64,000 nucleotides of DNA from CAVXTT01 sp963764685. GTDB lineage: Bacteria > Bacteroidota > Ignavibacteria > Ignavibacteriales > Ignavibacteriaceae. The notes below the pieces were generated by a model that worked only from the letters and a program-made list of their open reading frames with translations, was not told the origin of the DNA and made no database searches. How positions within the stretch are numbered: the stretch's first letter is position 1; the number at the start of each line of letters is the position of its first letter. This document shows positions 12,781 through 25,900 of the stretch, one piece after another. The stretch is from contig CAVXTT010000016.1 of assembly GCA_963764685.1 (NCBI GenBank), forward strand, positions 62,001 through 126,000, read 5' to 3'. The translations under genes and the position numbers were made by a program.

Positions 12781-15700
12781 ATGAAAAAATTGTTTGCCAT
12801 ACTGATGGTCTGCTTCTCTGTATTGATAATTACCGGGAGCATATATGCTCAGCCGATAAGCGGCACAAAGAGCATTCCCGGCGATTATGCTACAATAGAA
12901 GCTGCCATTGCGGCACTTAACACTAACGGTGTTGGAGCCGGCGGTGTTACATTTAATGTGGCTGCAGGACATACGGAAACATTCTCCGGTCCTACGGTCG
13001 GAACTCTGACTGCAACAGGAACGCTGGCAGATCAGATCATATTTCAAAAATCCGGAGGTGGTGCTAATCCATTAATAACTGCCGGTATAGGCACAAGCAC
13101 AACCACAGATGGTATAATAAAAATAGCAGGGGGGGATTACATAACTTTTGATGGAATAAGTGTTCAGGAAAGTGCAGGAAATGTTACTGCTACCACCCAA
13201 ATGGAATGGGGATATGCACTTGTCAAGAAAAACGCTGCTGCTCCATTCGACGGCTGCCAGTTTGTTACTATAAAGAACGCTGCTATAACATTAGTTAAAA
13301 CAAATGTAAACAGCGCCGGTATTTATACTGGTAACCATATTGCAACTGCAACAACAGCGCTTGTGATTACAAGTACGACTGATGCAATGAATAATTGCAA
13401 GTTTTACAGCAATACTATCAGTAATGTTTATCTGGGTATACGATTAGGGGGTTATGCGGCGGCAACACCATTTACTCTTTACGACCAGGATAACGAGATA
13501 GGTGTTGGCGGCGGAAACAGTATTACCAATTTTGCCGGAGCAGCTACTACTACTTATGGTATTTATGTTATTTATCAGAACAATTTAAAGTTGCGAACAA
13601 TACCATAAATGGCGGTGCAGGACAGACCACTACTTTTTATGGAATTTTTCTTTCAACAGGAACTAATTCAAGTGCAGATATTTACGGAAATACAGTAACA
13701 CTTACTCCAAGCTGTTACAAGTAGCGCTATTTATGCAATAAATAGTGGTATTGGAACTTCCGGTACGAATAATACAGTCAATATTTATAATAATATTCTT
13801 GAGAATTGCTCCTTCACGGCAGCAACATCATTCGATTCTATATGGAATTTATCAGTCCACCACTGTATTCAATGTAAATATGTACGGGAATATTGTTAGA
13901 AATAATACCAAGAACGGGAACTGGTCAACATATTGTTCTATAATTCCAGCGGAGCAGCCAACGGCAATTCAGTAATATTTACAATAATCAGGTATATGGT
14001 AATCAATCTCACAGCACGGACATCTGTACGGTGTTTATTGAGTCCCGGATCGACAGCAACATCTCATGATTTATGGTAATACAGTATATGATAATTCCGG
14101 TGGTGGTTCAATCTATACGGAATGTATCAGAATGCCGGTACAACTGTAAATGAATATCAGAATTCTGTTTATAATTTAACCACTACCGGTTCTGACCGGT
14201 GTTGCGTATGGAATTTATACTGCAACGGCGGCCAATACCTATATATATAATAATTTTATTTCTGATCTTAAGGCAACCTCAAGTACTTCACAAATGGTGT
14301 TAATGGGAATAAATGTATCAAGCGGTACCAATGTAGGTCTTTATTATAATACAATATTCTTTAATGCTGTAAGCAGTAGTGCTTCAACCTTCGGTACTTC
14401 GGGTATTTATGCCTCAACAACACCTAATTTAGAAATGAGGAATAATATAGTTGTTAATAAATCTACTGCAGGACCAACGGGAAGCAGCTTTACAGTTGCT
14501 TACAGAAGATCGAGCTGCAACATTAACAACATACGCGAATGAATCCAATAATAATTCGTTATATGCAGGTGTGCCGTCTGCTGCAAATCTAATATTTTAT
14601 GATGGTACGACTTCGTACCAAAGGATAACGGATTTCAAGACATTAGTAGCACCCAGGGATGCAGGCTCATTTACTGAAGATATTCATTTTGTAAATGGTA
14701 CTACGGCACCTTATGACCTGCACGTTGATACGACGATTGCTACACAAACGGAAAGCGGCGGTACCCCGGTTACCACACCGGTTGCAGTTACAACTGATTA
14801 CGACGGTAATACAAGAAATTTAACAACTCCTGATGTAGGAGCTGATGAATTCAACGGTATAGCTGCAGATCTTACTGCTCCGTCTATTTCCTATGACCTG
14901 CTTACAAATACCAGCCTTACCACAAACAGGTCGGTTGTCGGCGTATCAATTACAGACGGCAGCGGTGTTAATACCACTGCAGGCACTAAACCAAGAATTT
15001 ATTTCAAGAGAAAAACTGATAATAATACATATGTGGATAATACTTCCGGAACCAACGGATGGAAGTATACCGAGACAACTACTCTTGAACTGCCGTTTAA
15101 TTTCACTATAAATTATTCATTACTCTTTGGAGGAACAGGAGTAGCCCCGGGAGATACTGTTCAATATTTTGTTGTTGCACAGGATCTTGCAGGCACACCG
15201 AATGTCGGTATTTATTCCGGCGGATTTACCAATCCTCCGACCTCAGTAGCTTTAACTGCTCCGGCATTTCCGATTACAGGAACTATTAATTCCTATGCAA
15301 TTATTGCCGGTATCGGTGGTAATCTGACTGTAGGAACAGGAGGAACGTACCCCTCCCTGACAGGCGCAGGTGGATTGTTTGCTGATATAAATGCCAAAGT
15401 AGTGACAGGCAATATATTAGTACAGGTCTTAACAGATCTCACCGAGGATGGTACTAATGCTTTAAACCAGTGGATCGAGGATGGTACAGGAAATTACACA
15501 TTGACCATCCAGCCTCTCGATGCTTCTCTTAAAACCATATCCGGTTCTTATGCAGGCGGGCTTATCCGTCTGAACGGAGCAGACCGGGTAATTATAGACG
15601 GACGTTATAGCAGTTCAGGAAACTACCTGAAGTTCGTCAACACGAATACTACAGGAACAATTGCAGCAATTCAATTGACTACAGCTTGGAACTGATCTTG

Positions 15701-18700
15701 GAGCCACAGATAATATCATACGTAATTGTATTATTGCTGTCGGACATCACGCAAGCGGTGGTACCGGTATATCGATTGGTACGGGTGTTGCAGCTACAGG
15801 CAATAGCAATCATAATAATACAGTATTATGACAATATCATAACAAATGCTTATACAGGTATTTATGCGGGCGCTGCTGCAACCGGTGTAAACAACGGGCT
15901 GATAATAGCCGGCAACAGTATTGGCGGAACAGCTCCGGGGGATACAATTGCTCTCAAAGGTATTAATGTATCTTGGAGCAAATGCACCGGAGATATCAGG
16001 TAATGATATTTTCGGAATGAGTAACTTTACCTCTACCGCAAATGCCGGAATTGAATTAGGAACCAATGTAACCAATGCATTTGTTAGTAAAAATAAAATA
16101 CATAACCTGCGTCAGACTTATACATCCGGGGCAGGTTGCTTATGGTATAGTGATTTCTTCCGGTACCGGTAATTCAGGTAATACCATAGTTAATAATATG
16201 ATTTATGATATTCTGACTGTCGGGGATGGCACAAGCACCAGCGACGAACGCTTTCGGTATAAGAATTGTCGGCGGAACAGGACATAAGGTATATTATAAC
16301 AGTGTAAATATGTATGGCGCTCATATGGGTGCCGGAGCTGCGGCTGATATCTCTGCAGCTTTGATTATAACATCTAATTCTGTTACCGGTGCGGATATAA
16401 GAAATAATATTTTCGCAAACAGTATTACCGGCATAAATGTCGGAACCAAGAGTTATGCAATATATGCTGTAACAGGTACAACATTCGGTACCATTAATAG
16501 GAACGTTTACCGTGCAACCGGTACATATGGTGTACTGGGTTTCCTTGGCACGGAAAAGACAACCCTTGCAGCCTGGAAGGGAGCAACGGGACAGGATCTT
16601 AATTCATATAATGTAGATCCTCAGTTCACGAATAATGCAGATCTTCATATCAACTCAGGTCTTACAGCTACTGTACTTGAATCTGGAGGAGATGTAATAG
16701 CAGGAATAACGACAGACATAGACGGACACGTTCGTCCAGGACCTGCAGGATCTGTTAACGGCGGTGCCACTGCACCGGATATTGGTGTCGATGAATTTGA
16801 CGGAGTACCTGCTGTACCGATGGTGTACGTTTCGAGTACAGTTACCCAGAACAATACCGCAGGTCTGATTAAGAATACGGCTAATAATGAAATTCTGGGT
16901 ATCCAGATAGTAGTTACGGGTGCGGCAAATGCATTTACGGTTCAGAGCCTTGACTTTAATACCACAGGAACAACAAGTCTGAGCGATATCTGGAATGCAA
17001 AGGTATGGTATACAGGTACAAGCCCTGTCTTTGCCGCAGCTGCTCAATTCGGTACTACATTTAACCCTATTACTTCAACATTCACCATTACAGGAAACAT
17101 ACCGCTTGTTGAAGGGACCAACTACTTCTGGCTGTCCTTTGATGTTGTAGCTTCCCCAACCGGCAACAACTTAGTTGATGCCCAATGTACAGGCTTTACA
17201 ATGGATGAAGCCTCTTATACCCCGGCTGTAACAAATCCGGCAGGGAACAGGACAATTCTTCCTGCATTAGCCGGGTCATATACAATCGGCACAGGCGGCT
17301 CATTTGTTACAATTACTGAAGCTGTAAATGCTTTAAATGTACTTGGTGTAAGTGCACCGGTTACTTTTAACCTGACCAATGCTAACTACAGCTCTGCAGA
17401 AACCTTCCCGATAGTAATTAACCAGGCGGACGGTGTAAGCAGTACAAATACAGTAACCTTCAAACCTGCTGCATTAAACAGTGCAACCATATCAGGATCA
17501 GCAACATCCATAATAAAATTAAATGGTGCTGATTACATTATTTTTGATGGTTCAAACAGCGGCGGGACAGACAGAAATCTGACTATTCAGAATACTGCTA
17601 CAACTTCCAGCACAACCGTAATCTGGGTATCAAGTCTTGGTACTGATCTGGGTGCGGCTAACAATACAATTAAGAATTGTAAAGTAATTGCGGGAAGTAA
17701 GACAGTCACCTCAATGTTTGGTGTCTTTGTTGGCGGAACTTCAATTTCCACAACAGGTACAGGAGCATCTAATCATAACCTTACCGTACAGAATAATACA
17801 ATCTCGGGTGCATATTATGGAGTATATGCCCGTGGTGTTGCAACTACAGGCGTAAATACCGGCCTGACTATTACAAAGAATATTATAGGCAATGATGTAG
17901 TTGATAATTCAATCGGTAAATACGGACTTGATATCAACCAGGCTGATGGTGCTTCAATCTCTCAAAACATGATTTATAATTTTGTAGGTACAGCTACTAA
18001 CCCAACAGGTATGCTGCTGGGAACAGGGTTCGTTAACGGTTCTGTTCTGGCAAATGAGATATACGAGCTTATGTATACTGGCTCAACCGGCTATGGTGGA
18101 AAAGGTATTGATATAAATACCGGTTCTACAGCAAGCAATGTTCTCATTGCCAATAATGTTATTCACGATCTGAAAGGGGACGGATATACCTCCCTTACTG
18201 GCGACGCAATAGTCGGTATCAGGATACTCGGTACGACGGGAGGATTAAATATATATTATAACAGTATAAACCTCTCAGGAACTACCGACAGATCCACAGC
18301 TAATCTATCAGCTGCATTGTATATTGTTGCGACTGCAGCAGCATTGGATATCAGGGATAATATTTTCTCTAATTCAATTCTAAATAACCTTAATGGTGGT
18401 TCTAAAGCTTATGCTGTTTATGATGCGGGTACGAACGGTGTATTTACCACTATAAACTATAACGACTATTATGCTTCAGGTATTCAGGGTGTTTTAGGGT
18501 ATCTGAGTGCAGATGTAACAACTATAGAAGCCTGGCGTACAGCCACGGCGCAGGATGTAAATTCTTTCGTTGCTGACCCTATATTTAATTCAAACAGCAA
18601 TCTCCGTCCCCAGCCGGGCTCACCTGTATTGGCAGTCGGAACTCCAATAGCTGGTATAACAGTAGACTTTATGGGAGTTACCAGGAACGCGCTGAATCCT

Positions 18701-21700
18701 TCAGTAGGAGCTTATGAAACCGGTGCAGATGCTATAGGACCTTCAATATCTTACACACCGCTGATAAACACATCATCACTTGCCAACCGCACTCTTTCGG
18801 GTGTTGATATTAACGATCCATCGGGTGTAAATGTAACTACCTTTAAGCCCAGGATATATTATAAGAAATCAACCAATGCAAATGTGTTCGGCGGAAACAC
18901 AAGTACAGATAACGGATGGAAATGGACAGAGACTGCTCAGACAGCTACACCATTCTCATTCCTTATTGATTATTCAAAATTATTCGGGGGAGTGCCGGTA
19001 CTTGCTGATACCATTCAGTACTTCGTTGCTGCACAGGATGTAAATAATGCAGTAAGCGCTGTTCCTTCAGCAGGATTCACAGCAGTTTCGGTAGCTAATG
19101 TTACAACTGCTCCGACAACACCTTACGCATATAAGATCACTAACATAGCTCTCGCAGGAGATTATACTGTTGGTCTCTCAGAGTTCAACAGGATCAATGG
19201 CAGGAATTTCACTATAGAGACAAGGACCAGAAAAGTAAAAGTTGAAGTTCCGGTAGTTGAAGAAATTGAAGGCGGCTTAACAGGAATTAAAGAGACTGAT
19301 TTAATCAGTACCGGCATCAAAAATGAAGATGCGGTATCGAGCAGAGTTAACGGTGAAGAGTTATCCGTTAACATTGGAAAAGATATTCCTGTAGCATCTT
19401 CTGAAGATAATGTTATTGAAAAAATAACACGTTATACCACGATAGAAGTAGAGGAAGAATACCCGGTTCTCGTAGAGAATGGTAAAATATTCGAATGGAA
19501 GTCTTATGAGGAAAGGAAAGCGGACGGCTTTGTTGAGGGCGTATATTCAACAATTGCTGATGCAGTCGCCGACGTAAATGAACGCGGCGTCTCGGCTCCG
19601 GTAAGATTCCTGCTGACTGATGCTTCCTATACTGAGGCCTATCCGATAATTATTGGCGATATACCAAATGCAAGTGCTACAAATACCGTTACTTTTAAAC
19701 CGCAGACAGGTGTCAGTCCTCTGATCTCAGCAGCCTCACCTACTACTGCAATGTTTAATCTGAACGGTGCCAAATATGTAATCTTTGACGGTTCCAACAC
19801 AAACGGAGGAACAACCCGTGATATGACTATGACGAATGCCAGTTCCTCGGTTCCCGTATTCCGTCTTGAAAATGGCGCAGCTTACAATACAATAAAAAAT
19901 ATTGTATTTAATGCTCAGAATACAAGCACAAGCAGCGGTGTAATTGCAATCTTAAGTGCTGCCCTTGTTGGAAACACAAACAATACTATCCAGAACAACA
20001 GGTTCAATGATAACGGCGGCACAAAGTCAGCTTATCATATTTATTCTTCCGGTTTGACTTCAGAGCCTAATAGTAATACTACTATCACAGGTAATGAATT
20101 CAATAATTTCAGTTCAAGCGGAATAAGAGGTACAACCGGAAGCGGTAACAGCTGGCTGATAAATAATAACCACTTCTTCAGTGTATTATCTGCAGGTACA
20201 GCATTGACACCGATAAACTTTACTCCCGGAATCGGTTCAGGATCTCATACTATATCGGGTAATTATATCGGCGGTACTGCGCTGAACGCGGGAGGGGATC
20301 CATTGGTTGTTACAACGGCATCAAGCTTTGCCGGTATGGCAATAAGCGTTGATACCACAAATGTATCAACTATACAGAATAATTACATTAAGAATATCAA
20401 TCTGCAGAATACAGGCTCACATACATTCTACGGAATGAATGTAACCGGCGGAACATTAAGTATACTTAATAACGTGATAGGTGATTCCGCTGCAGCTAAC
20501 AGTATCCTGGCTGCCGGGAGCTCAACGACGACAGGAATCAGGATCGATGCTACTAATTACACAAATACCTTTACCGTATCAGGAAATATTGTTGCAAATC
20601 TGAATGCTACCGGTACGGGAACAGGCGTGAGAGTAAGAGGTATGTTCCACGATTTTGCAGAATGTAAGACAAGCTATCTTAATAATATAATACGCAACCT
20701 GTCTACTCAGAGTACCGGGGCAGGAATAGGTGCAGGTTCACAGGCGGCTGTGGGAATGTATATTTATGGAGGTGACTATGATGTTACGCCACTAATCATT
20801 TCCGGAAATACTATATTCAATATCTCTGCAGATAATAATTCCGCAGTATCTACAATTTCTGCAGGTATGTTCGGTACAAACTTCGATGCATACTTTAATG
20901 GTAATAAGATATATAATGTTACCAATGCCTCTACTCAAACTACTGCCGGATGTGCCGGCAATTGCTGCAGGTATCTTCTTCAGGTATACCGGTGGAATAA
21001 ATGCTGTAACAAACAATATGATATCCATCGGTTCAGGACAAACGAACGGTGCTTCATATATCGGTATCATCAATGTGATTGGAGCTGCAGGTAACACATT
21101 AAGATTGTATCATAACACAGTAAACCTTGAAGGAACAGTTGCTTCAGACGGATTGAATACTTACTGTTTCCAGAGAGGATACAATGATACAACCAGTCTT
21201 GAAACCGACATTGATATCAAAAACAATATCTTTACGAACCAGCGCAGCGGCGGTACCGGCAAGCATTATGTCCTTCATAACCAGTTTACACAGACCGGCT
21301 GGGATACAAGTGCCTGCGATTATAATGTACTTAACAGCTCCTCTCCGGCAACCATCGGTGCCTGGCTTGGAACAGATTATAATTTCACGGGATGGCAGGC
21401 AGCCAGCGCAGGTGACTCATCAAGCTACTCAGGTGAAACTGTTACTTTTGTAAATTCACCAGCAGGCAATCTGCATCTGAATATGGGTACAACACCTACT
21501 GTGCTTGAATCACACGGTACTACAATTGCAGGATTGGATTTCGATTATGATAATGATGTACGTCCCGGTCCTGCAGGTTCGATTAATGGCGGTGCTACTG
21601 CTCCTGATCTTGGTGCAGATGAATTCGATGGTGTTCCAACAGGCGCAGCTACATTCCCGTTAACAGTAATTGTTGCTAACGGATGGAATATGGTATCAAT

Positions 21701-22761
21701 CCCCGGATTATTACCAACCAACCAGAATGTAACAACCTGGTGGCCTGGTAAAGATCCTAGTGCTGGAGTATTCAAGTTCCAGGGCGGCTATCAGACAGTA
21801 ACTGTAGCAACCCCCGGAGTAGGCTACTGGATGAAGAACGTTGGTGCTCAGACCTATAATACAGGTGATGAGTGGCCGGCAGGAATCAACTTCGTAGCTC
21901 ACGATCCGATACCCGGAGCCCTTGGCTGGAATATGTTCGGAGGATATGAGCAGACAGTACCGACCGCAGGACTGACTACAACACCTCCCGGACTTATCAC
22001 AGGCAACGTATTCAAATATGCAAATGGCTATTTAATAGCAACACAGCTTGATCCCGGCTATGGTTACTGGATTAAATTAACTGGTGCCGGATCTATAAAT
22101 ATACCTTCAGCACTTGCAGGTCCAACTAAAGTGGTTGCAGGAACATCAACTGAAGGCTTCGGTAAGATCATCATTACTGATAATACACAGAACAGCTATA
22201 CTCTTTATGCATCAAAGGGTAAAGCAGATCTTACACAATTTGATCTTCCTCCTTATCCTCCGCAGGGAATGTTCGACGTCCGTTACTCAAGCCAAAGATT
22301 TGCTGAGAACTTAAGTACACAGCAGACAATTGAGATGACGGGTGTTCAATATCCTGTAAAGGTAAAGGCAGACGGAGTAGGTATCATACTTTCTGATGAA
22401 ACAGGTAAGGAAATCGCAAGACTGAAGACCGGGGAAGAAATAACACTCAATACATCAGTAAGCAAACTGATGGTATCTGAGAATGTTATTCCTGCGGTAT
22501 ATGCACTCGAGCAGAATTATCCTAACCCGTTCAACCCAAGCACAACGATACAGTTCAGCATACCTGAAGATGTTCAGAATGTAAAGCTGATAATCTACAG
22601 TGCATTGGGAGAGAAAGTAGCAGAACTGGTTAATACAGGACTTCAGGCAGGTATCTATAAATACAGATGGAATGCTTCCGATATAGCATCCGGATTGTAT
22701 ATATATCAGATAGTAACCGAGAAGTTCGTATCAGACAAAGAAGATGATGCTGCTCAAATAG
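12781..22761 (+). CDS. Giant T9SS-secreted beta-helix surface protein (paralogue B; many frameshifts)
   Basis: About 3,300 residues when followed across frames; the start (ATG 12781, preceded by GAGG) gives a signal peptide ending I-Y-A-Q. Order: beta-helix 1 (12.87-14.85 kb), Ig-like block (14.87-15.27), beta-helix 2 (15.33-16.80), a domain like the N-terminal domain of BNR-repeat neuraminidases (16.82-17.25), beta-helix 3 (17.27-18.70), Ig-like block, a charged ~110-residue insertion (19.17-19.53), beta-helix 4 (19.53-21.62), doubled GWN module (21.65-22.08) and T9SS tail. At least fifteen single-base indels break it, e.g. a missing T near 13585, extra A 13710, extra T 15971 and 16136, extra G 20949. 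An extra A at 22737-22739 makes translation overrun; the true end is K-K-M-M-L-L-K then TAG at 22759-22761. 16.25-20.94 kb is uninterrupted. Confidence 0.8.
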
Positions 22762-22807
22762 TACGATTAGTTCGATGGTACATAGTTCGATGGTTCTCTT
22801 GGTGTAA

Positions 22808-22835
22808 GGAGCGGTTGCAAGACCGCTCCATTATA
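22808..22835 (+). terminator. Hairpin terminator of paralogue B
   Basis: GGAGCGGT (22808-22815) pairs with ACCGCTCC (22822-22829). The following sequence is only T/A-rich. The same hairpin, with a good T-run, closes paralogue C at 28029-28058, so the 3' flanks are homologous. Confidence 0.65.
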
Positions 22836-22990
22836 TTAGATAAACAGCATATTAGAAATAAAATAAAAAAGTTTAAGCTGTTTAGTACAAAATCAAATTT
22901 AAAAGTTTTATTTTAAGTATCGGTTTTTTAGTTCATTATTTACATAACCAGAGATTCAGGGGACTCTGTTCAAATTTCAAGGAGTTATCA

Positions 22991-25900
22991 ATGAAGTTCT
23001 ATTTGTTCAAAGGGAAATATTTTTATCTCCCTTTTTTATTATGTCTTCTTTTTTCCCAGCAAAATTCATATTCACAGCTTACGGGACCCAAAAGCATTCC
23101 CGGTAACTATGCAACGATTGAAGCAGCAATAGCTGATTTGAATGCTGTTGGCGTAGGCCCCGGTGGTGTTATATTTAATGTAGCTGCCGGGCATACAGAA
23201 ACATTTACAGTCCCTACCGCCGGAAGAATATTGGTTTCAGGAACTGCAGCTAATACTATTGTATTTCAAAAATCAGGAGCAGGTGCAAATCCTTTAATTA
23301 CGGCTGCTCTAAACGGTACGGGAATCTATGATGGAATTATTGTCCTCGGTGGTACTGATTATATCACCTTTGACGGAATAAGTCTTCAGGAAAACAGCGG
23401 CAATGCTACAGATACCACAAGAATGGAATGGGGCTATGCGTTATTAAAGAAAAATGCCGACTGCTCCAAGCGACGGATGTCAGTATGTGACCATAAAAAA
23501 TGCCACTATTACAATGGAGAATCAAAATCCTCTATCAATAGGTATTTATTCAACTCACAGGGCCTATGACGGAACATTTAGTAACCCCCACAGATTCGAT
23601 GGATGCTACCCGTAATGCCAAAATATATAACAATTACTATTACTGATGTTATTTGCGGTATTAGGTTTCTTGGTAATTCAACATCATATTGGATAAATAC
23701 AATGAGATTGGTGTGGATGGCGGAAATTCACTAATTGGATATGGAGGAACTGCCTGCAACAGCATATGGGATCGAAATCGATTATCAGAATTATGTCAAA
23801 ATTGCAAATAATATATCGTCGGGGATGTTGGTCGGGACAGTCTGTACGGTATAAGATCCGGAAGCGGAACTAATTGTAACGGCGATTTTTATGGCAATAA
23901 TATAAAATTAGTTTCTACCAGCACTTCCATCATATACTCACTGGTTATTGCTTTAGGAAGTCGGAGGTGTGGATAATACCATTAATATTTACAATAATAC
24001 CATCGATACAAGTTCTCAAACCAGCAGCACTTCCAACAGTTGGTGGGCTATATATCTTCTTGGTTCCCCCCAAAACGCAAATATTTATGGCAATATAGTC
24101 AGGAACATCGATAAAATGGGCGGACCTCTTCATTGCCTTTATATTAGTGCTAGTCCTCAGAACCTTAATATATATGACAATCACTTCTATAATTGTCATA
24201 CCGGCGGAACAATGTATGGATATAAACGTATCGGCCGCGGGTACAACTCTTAATATACACCGGAATACTTTAAATAATTTGTATAACCCCGCAGCTGCTA
24301 CAGGAATAGCAGTGTTATGGAATTAATGTTACAGCAGGGTTAAATACTTACATCTACAATAATTTCATTTCTGATCTTACAGCACCGTCGGCTAATTCGG
24401 CAGATGCTATTCGTGGAATAAGTATTTCAAATACTACTGCTAATACAAATATTGGGCTTTATTATAACAGTATTTATCTTAATGCTTCCTCTGTCGGAGC
24501 AACATTCGGAACTTCAGGTATATATACATCCGGCAGCTCAACCGCTACCAACGGGGCTCTAGATATGAGGGATAATATTGTTGTCAATAAGTCGATCCCT
24601 AACGGCACAGGAAAAACAGCAGCATACAGAAGAAGTTCCACGTTGATAGCAAACTTTGCAGCTGCTGATAATAACTGTTATTATGCCGGTATTCCTGCTG
24701 TAAATAATGTTATCTTTTATGACGGTACTAATTTCGACCAGACTTTGGCAGCTTACAAGACTCGTGTGGCTCCAAAAGAGGCAGCATCAATTTCTGAAAA
24801 TGTGCCTTTTGTAAATTCCACTACTGCTCCTTATAATCTTCACATAGATACTACCGTAGTTACCCAGTTGGAAGGCGGCGGAACACCGATTACAACTCCA
24901 ATTGCAATTACTACTGACTTCGATAATCAGACAAGAAATGCAGTTACTCCTGATATCGGGGCAGATGAGTTTGTAGGTCAGGGAGGTGATCTAACTGCAC
25001 CACAGATAAATTATACTGCATTAACTCATACTACCTCAACTACAAACAGGACTCTTAGCGCAGTAGCTATTGTTGACGGAAGCGGAGTAAATGTTACCCC
25101 GGGAACAGCTCCAAGGATTTATTTTAAGCGTACAACTGATAACAATACCTTTGTAGATAATTCATCGGGAACCAACGGCTGGAAATATGTTCAGACTTCA
25201 GGTACTGTTTCTCCTTATGATTTTACTATAAACTATTCTTTGTTGTATGACGGATCAGGAGCCCAGCCGGGTGATACAATTCAATATTTTGTAGTAGCAC
25301 AGGATCTTGCTACTGTACCTAATGTTGGAATTCTTTCCGGTACATTTGCGGCAATGCCTGTTTCAGTTAACCTGACAGCAGCTGCATTCCCGATAACAGG
25401 TACCATCAACTCATACAGGATACAGTATATACTAAATGGTACCATTACAGTCGGCACAGGCGGATCCTATAATACCCTCACGGGACAGGGCGGTCTGTTC
25501 AATATAATGAATGAAAACATTGTTGCCGGTAATCTTACGGTACAGGTTATTTCGGATCTTGTTGAACCGGGTACCTTTGCACTTGATCAATGGGTAGAGA
25601 GCGGTGCCGGCAGCTATAGTGTTGCCATAAAGCCCAACTCAGCTTTACTTAGAACAATAAGCGGCTCATCATCGAACGGACTTATACGTTTAAACGGGTC
25701 TGATCGTGTTACAATTGATGGCCGGTTCGGCGGAACAGGAAATTATCTCTTTATTCAGAATACAAATACTGCAACAAGTACAGCAGCCATCCAGGTTTCA
25801 AGTCTGGGTGCCGGTCTTGGCGCAACGGATATAACTATCAGGAACTGCAATGTTAAAGCCGGGACTGATAGCTCTGCCTCGACATTTGGAATATTCTTCG

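Noticed and set aside
12781..22761. Paralogue B as a pseudogene
   Set aside because: Indels leave protein similarity intact on both sides, the 4.7-kb core is clean and the terminal sorting tail is conserved; essential genes in the window show the same type of indel.
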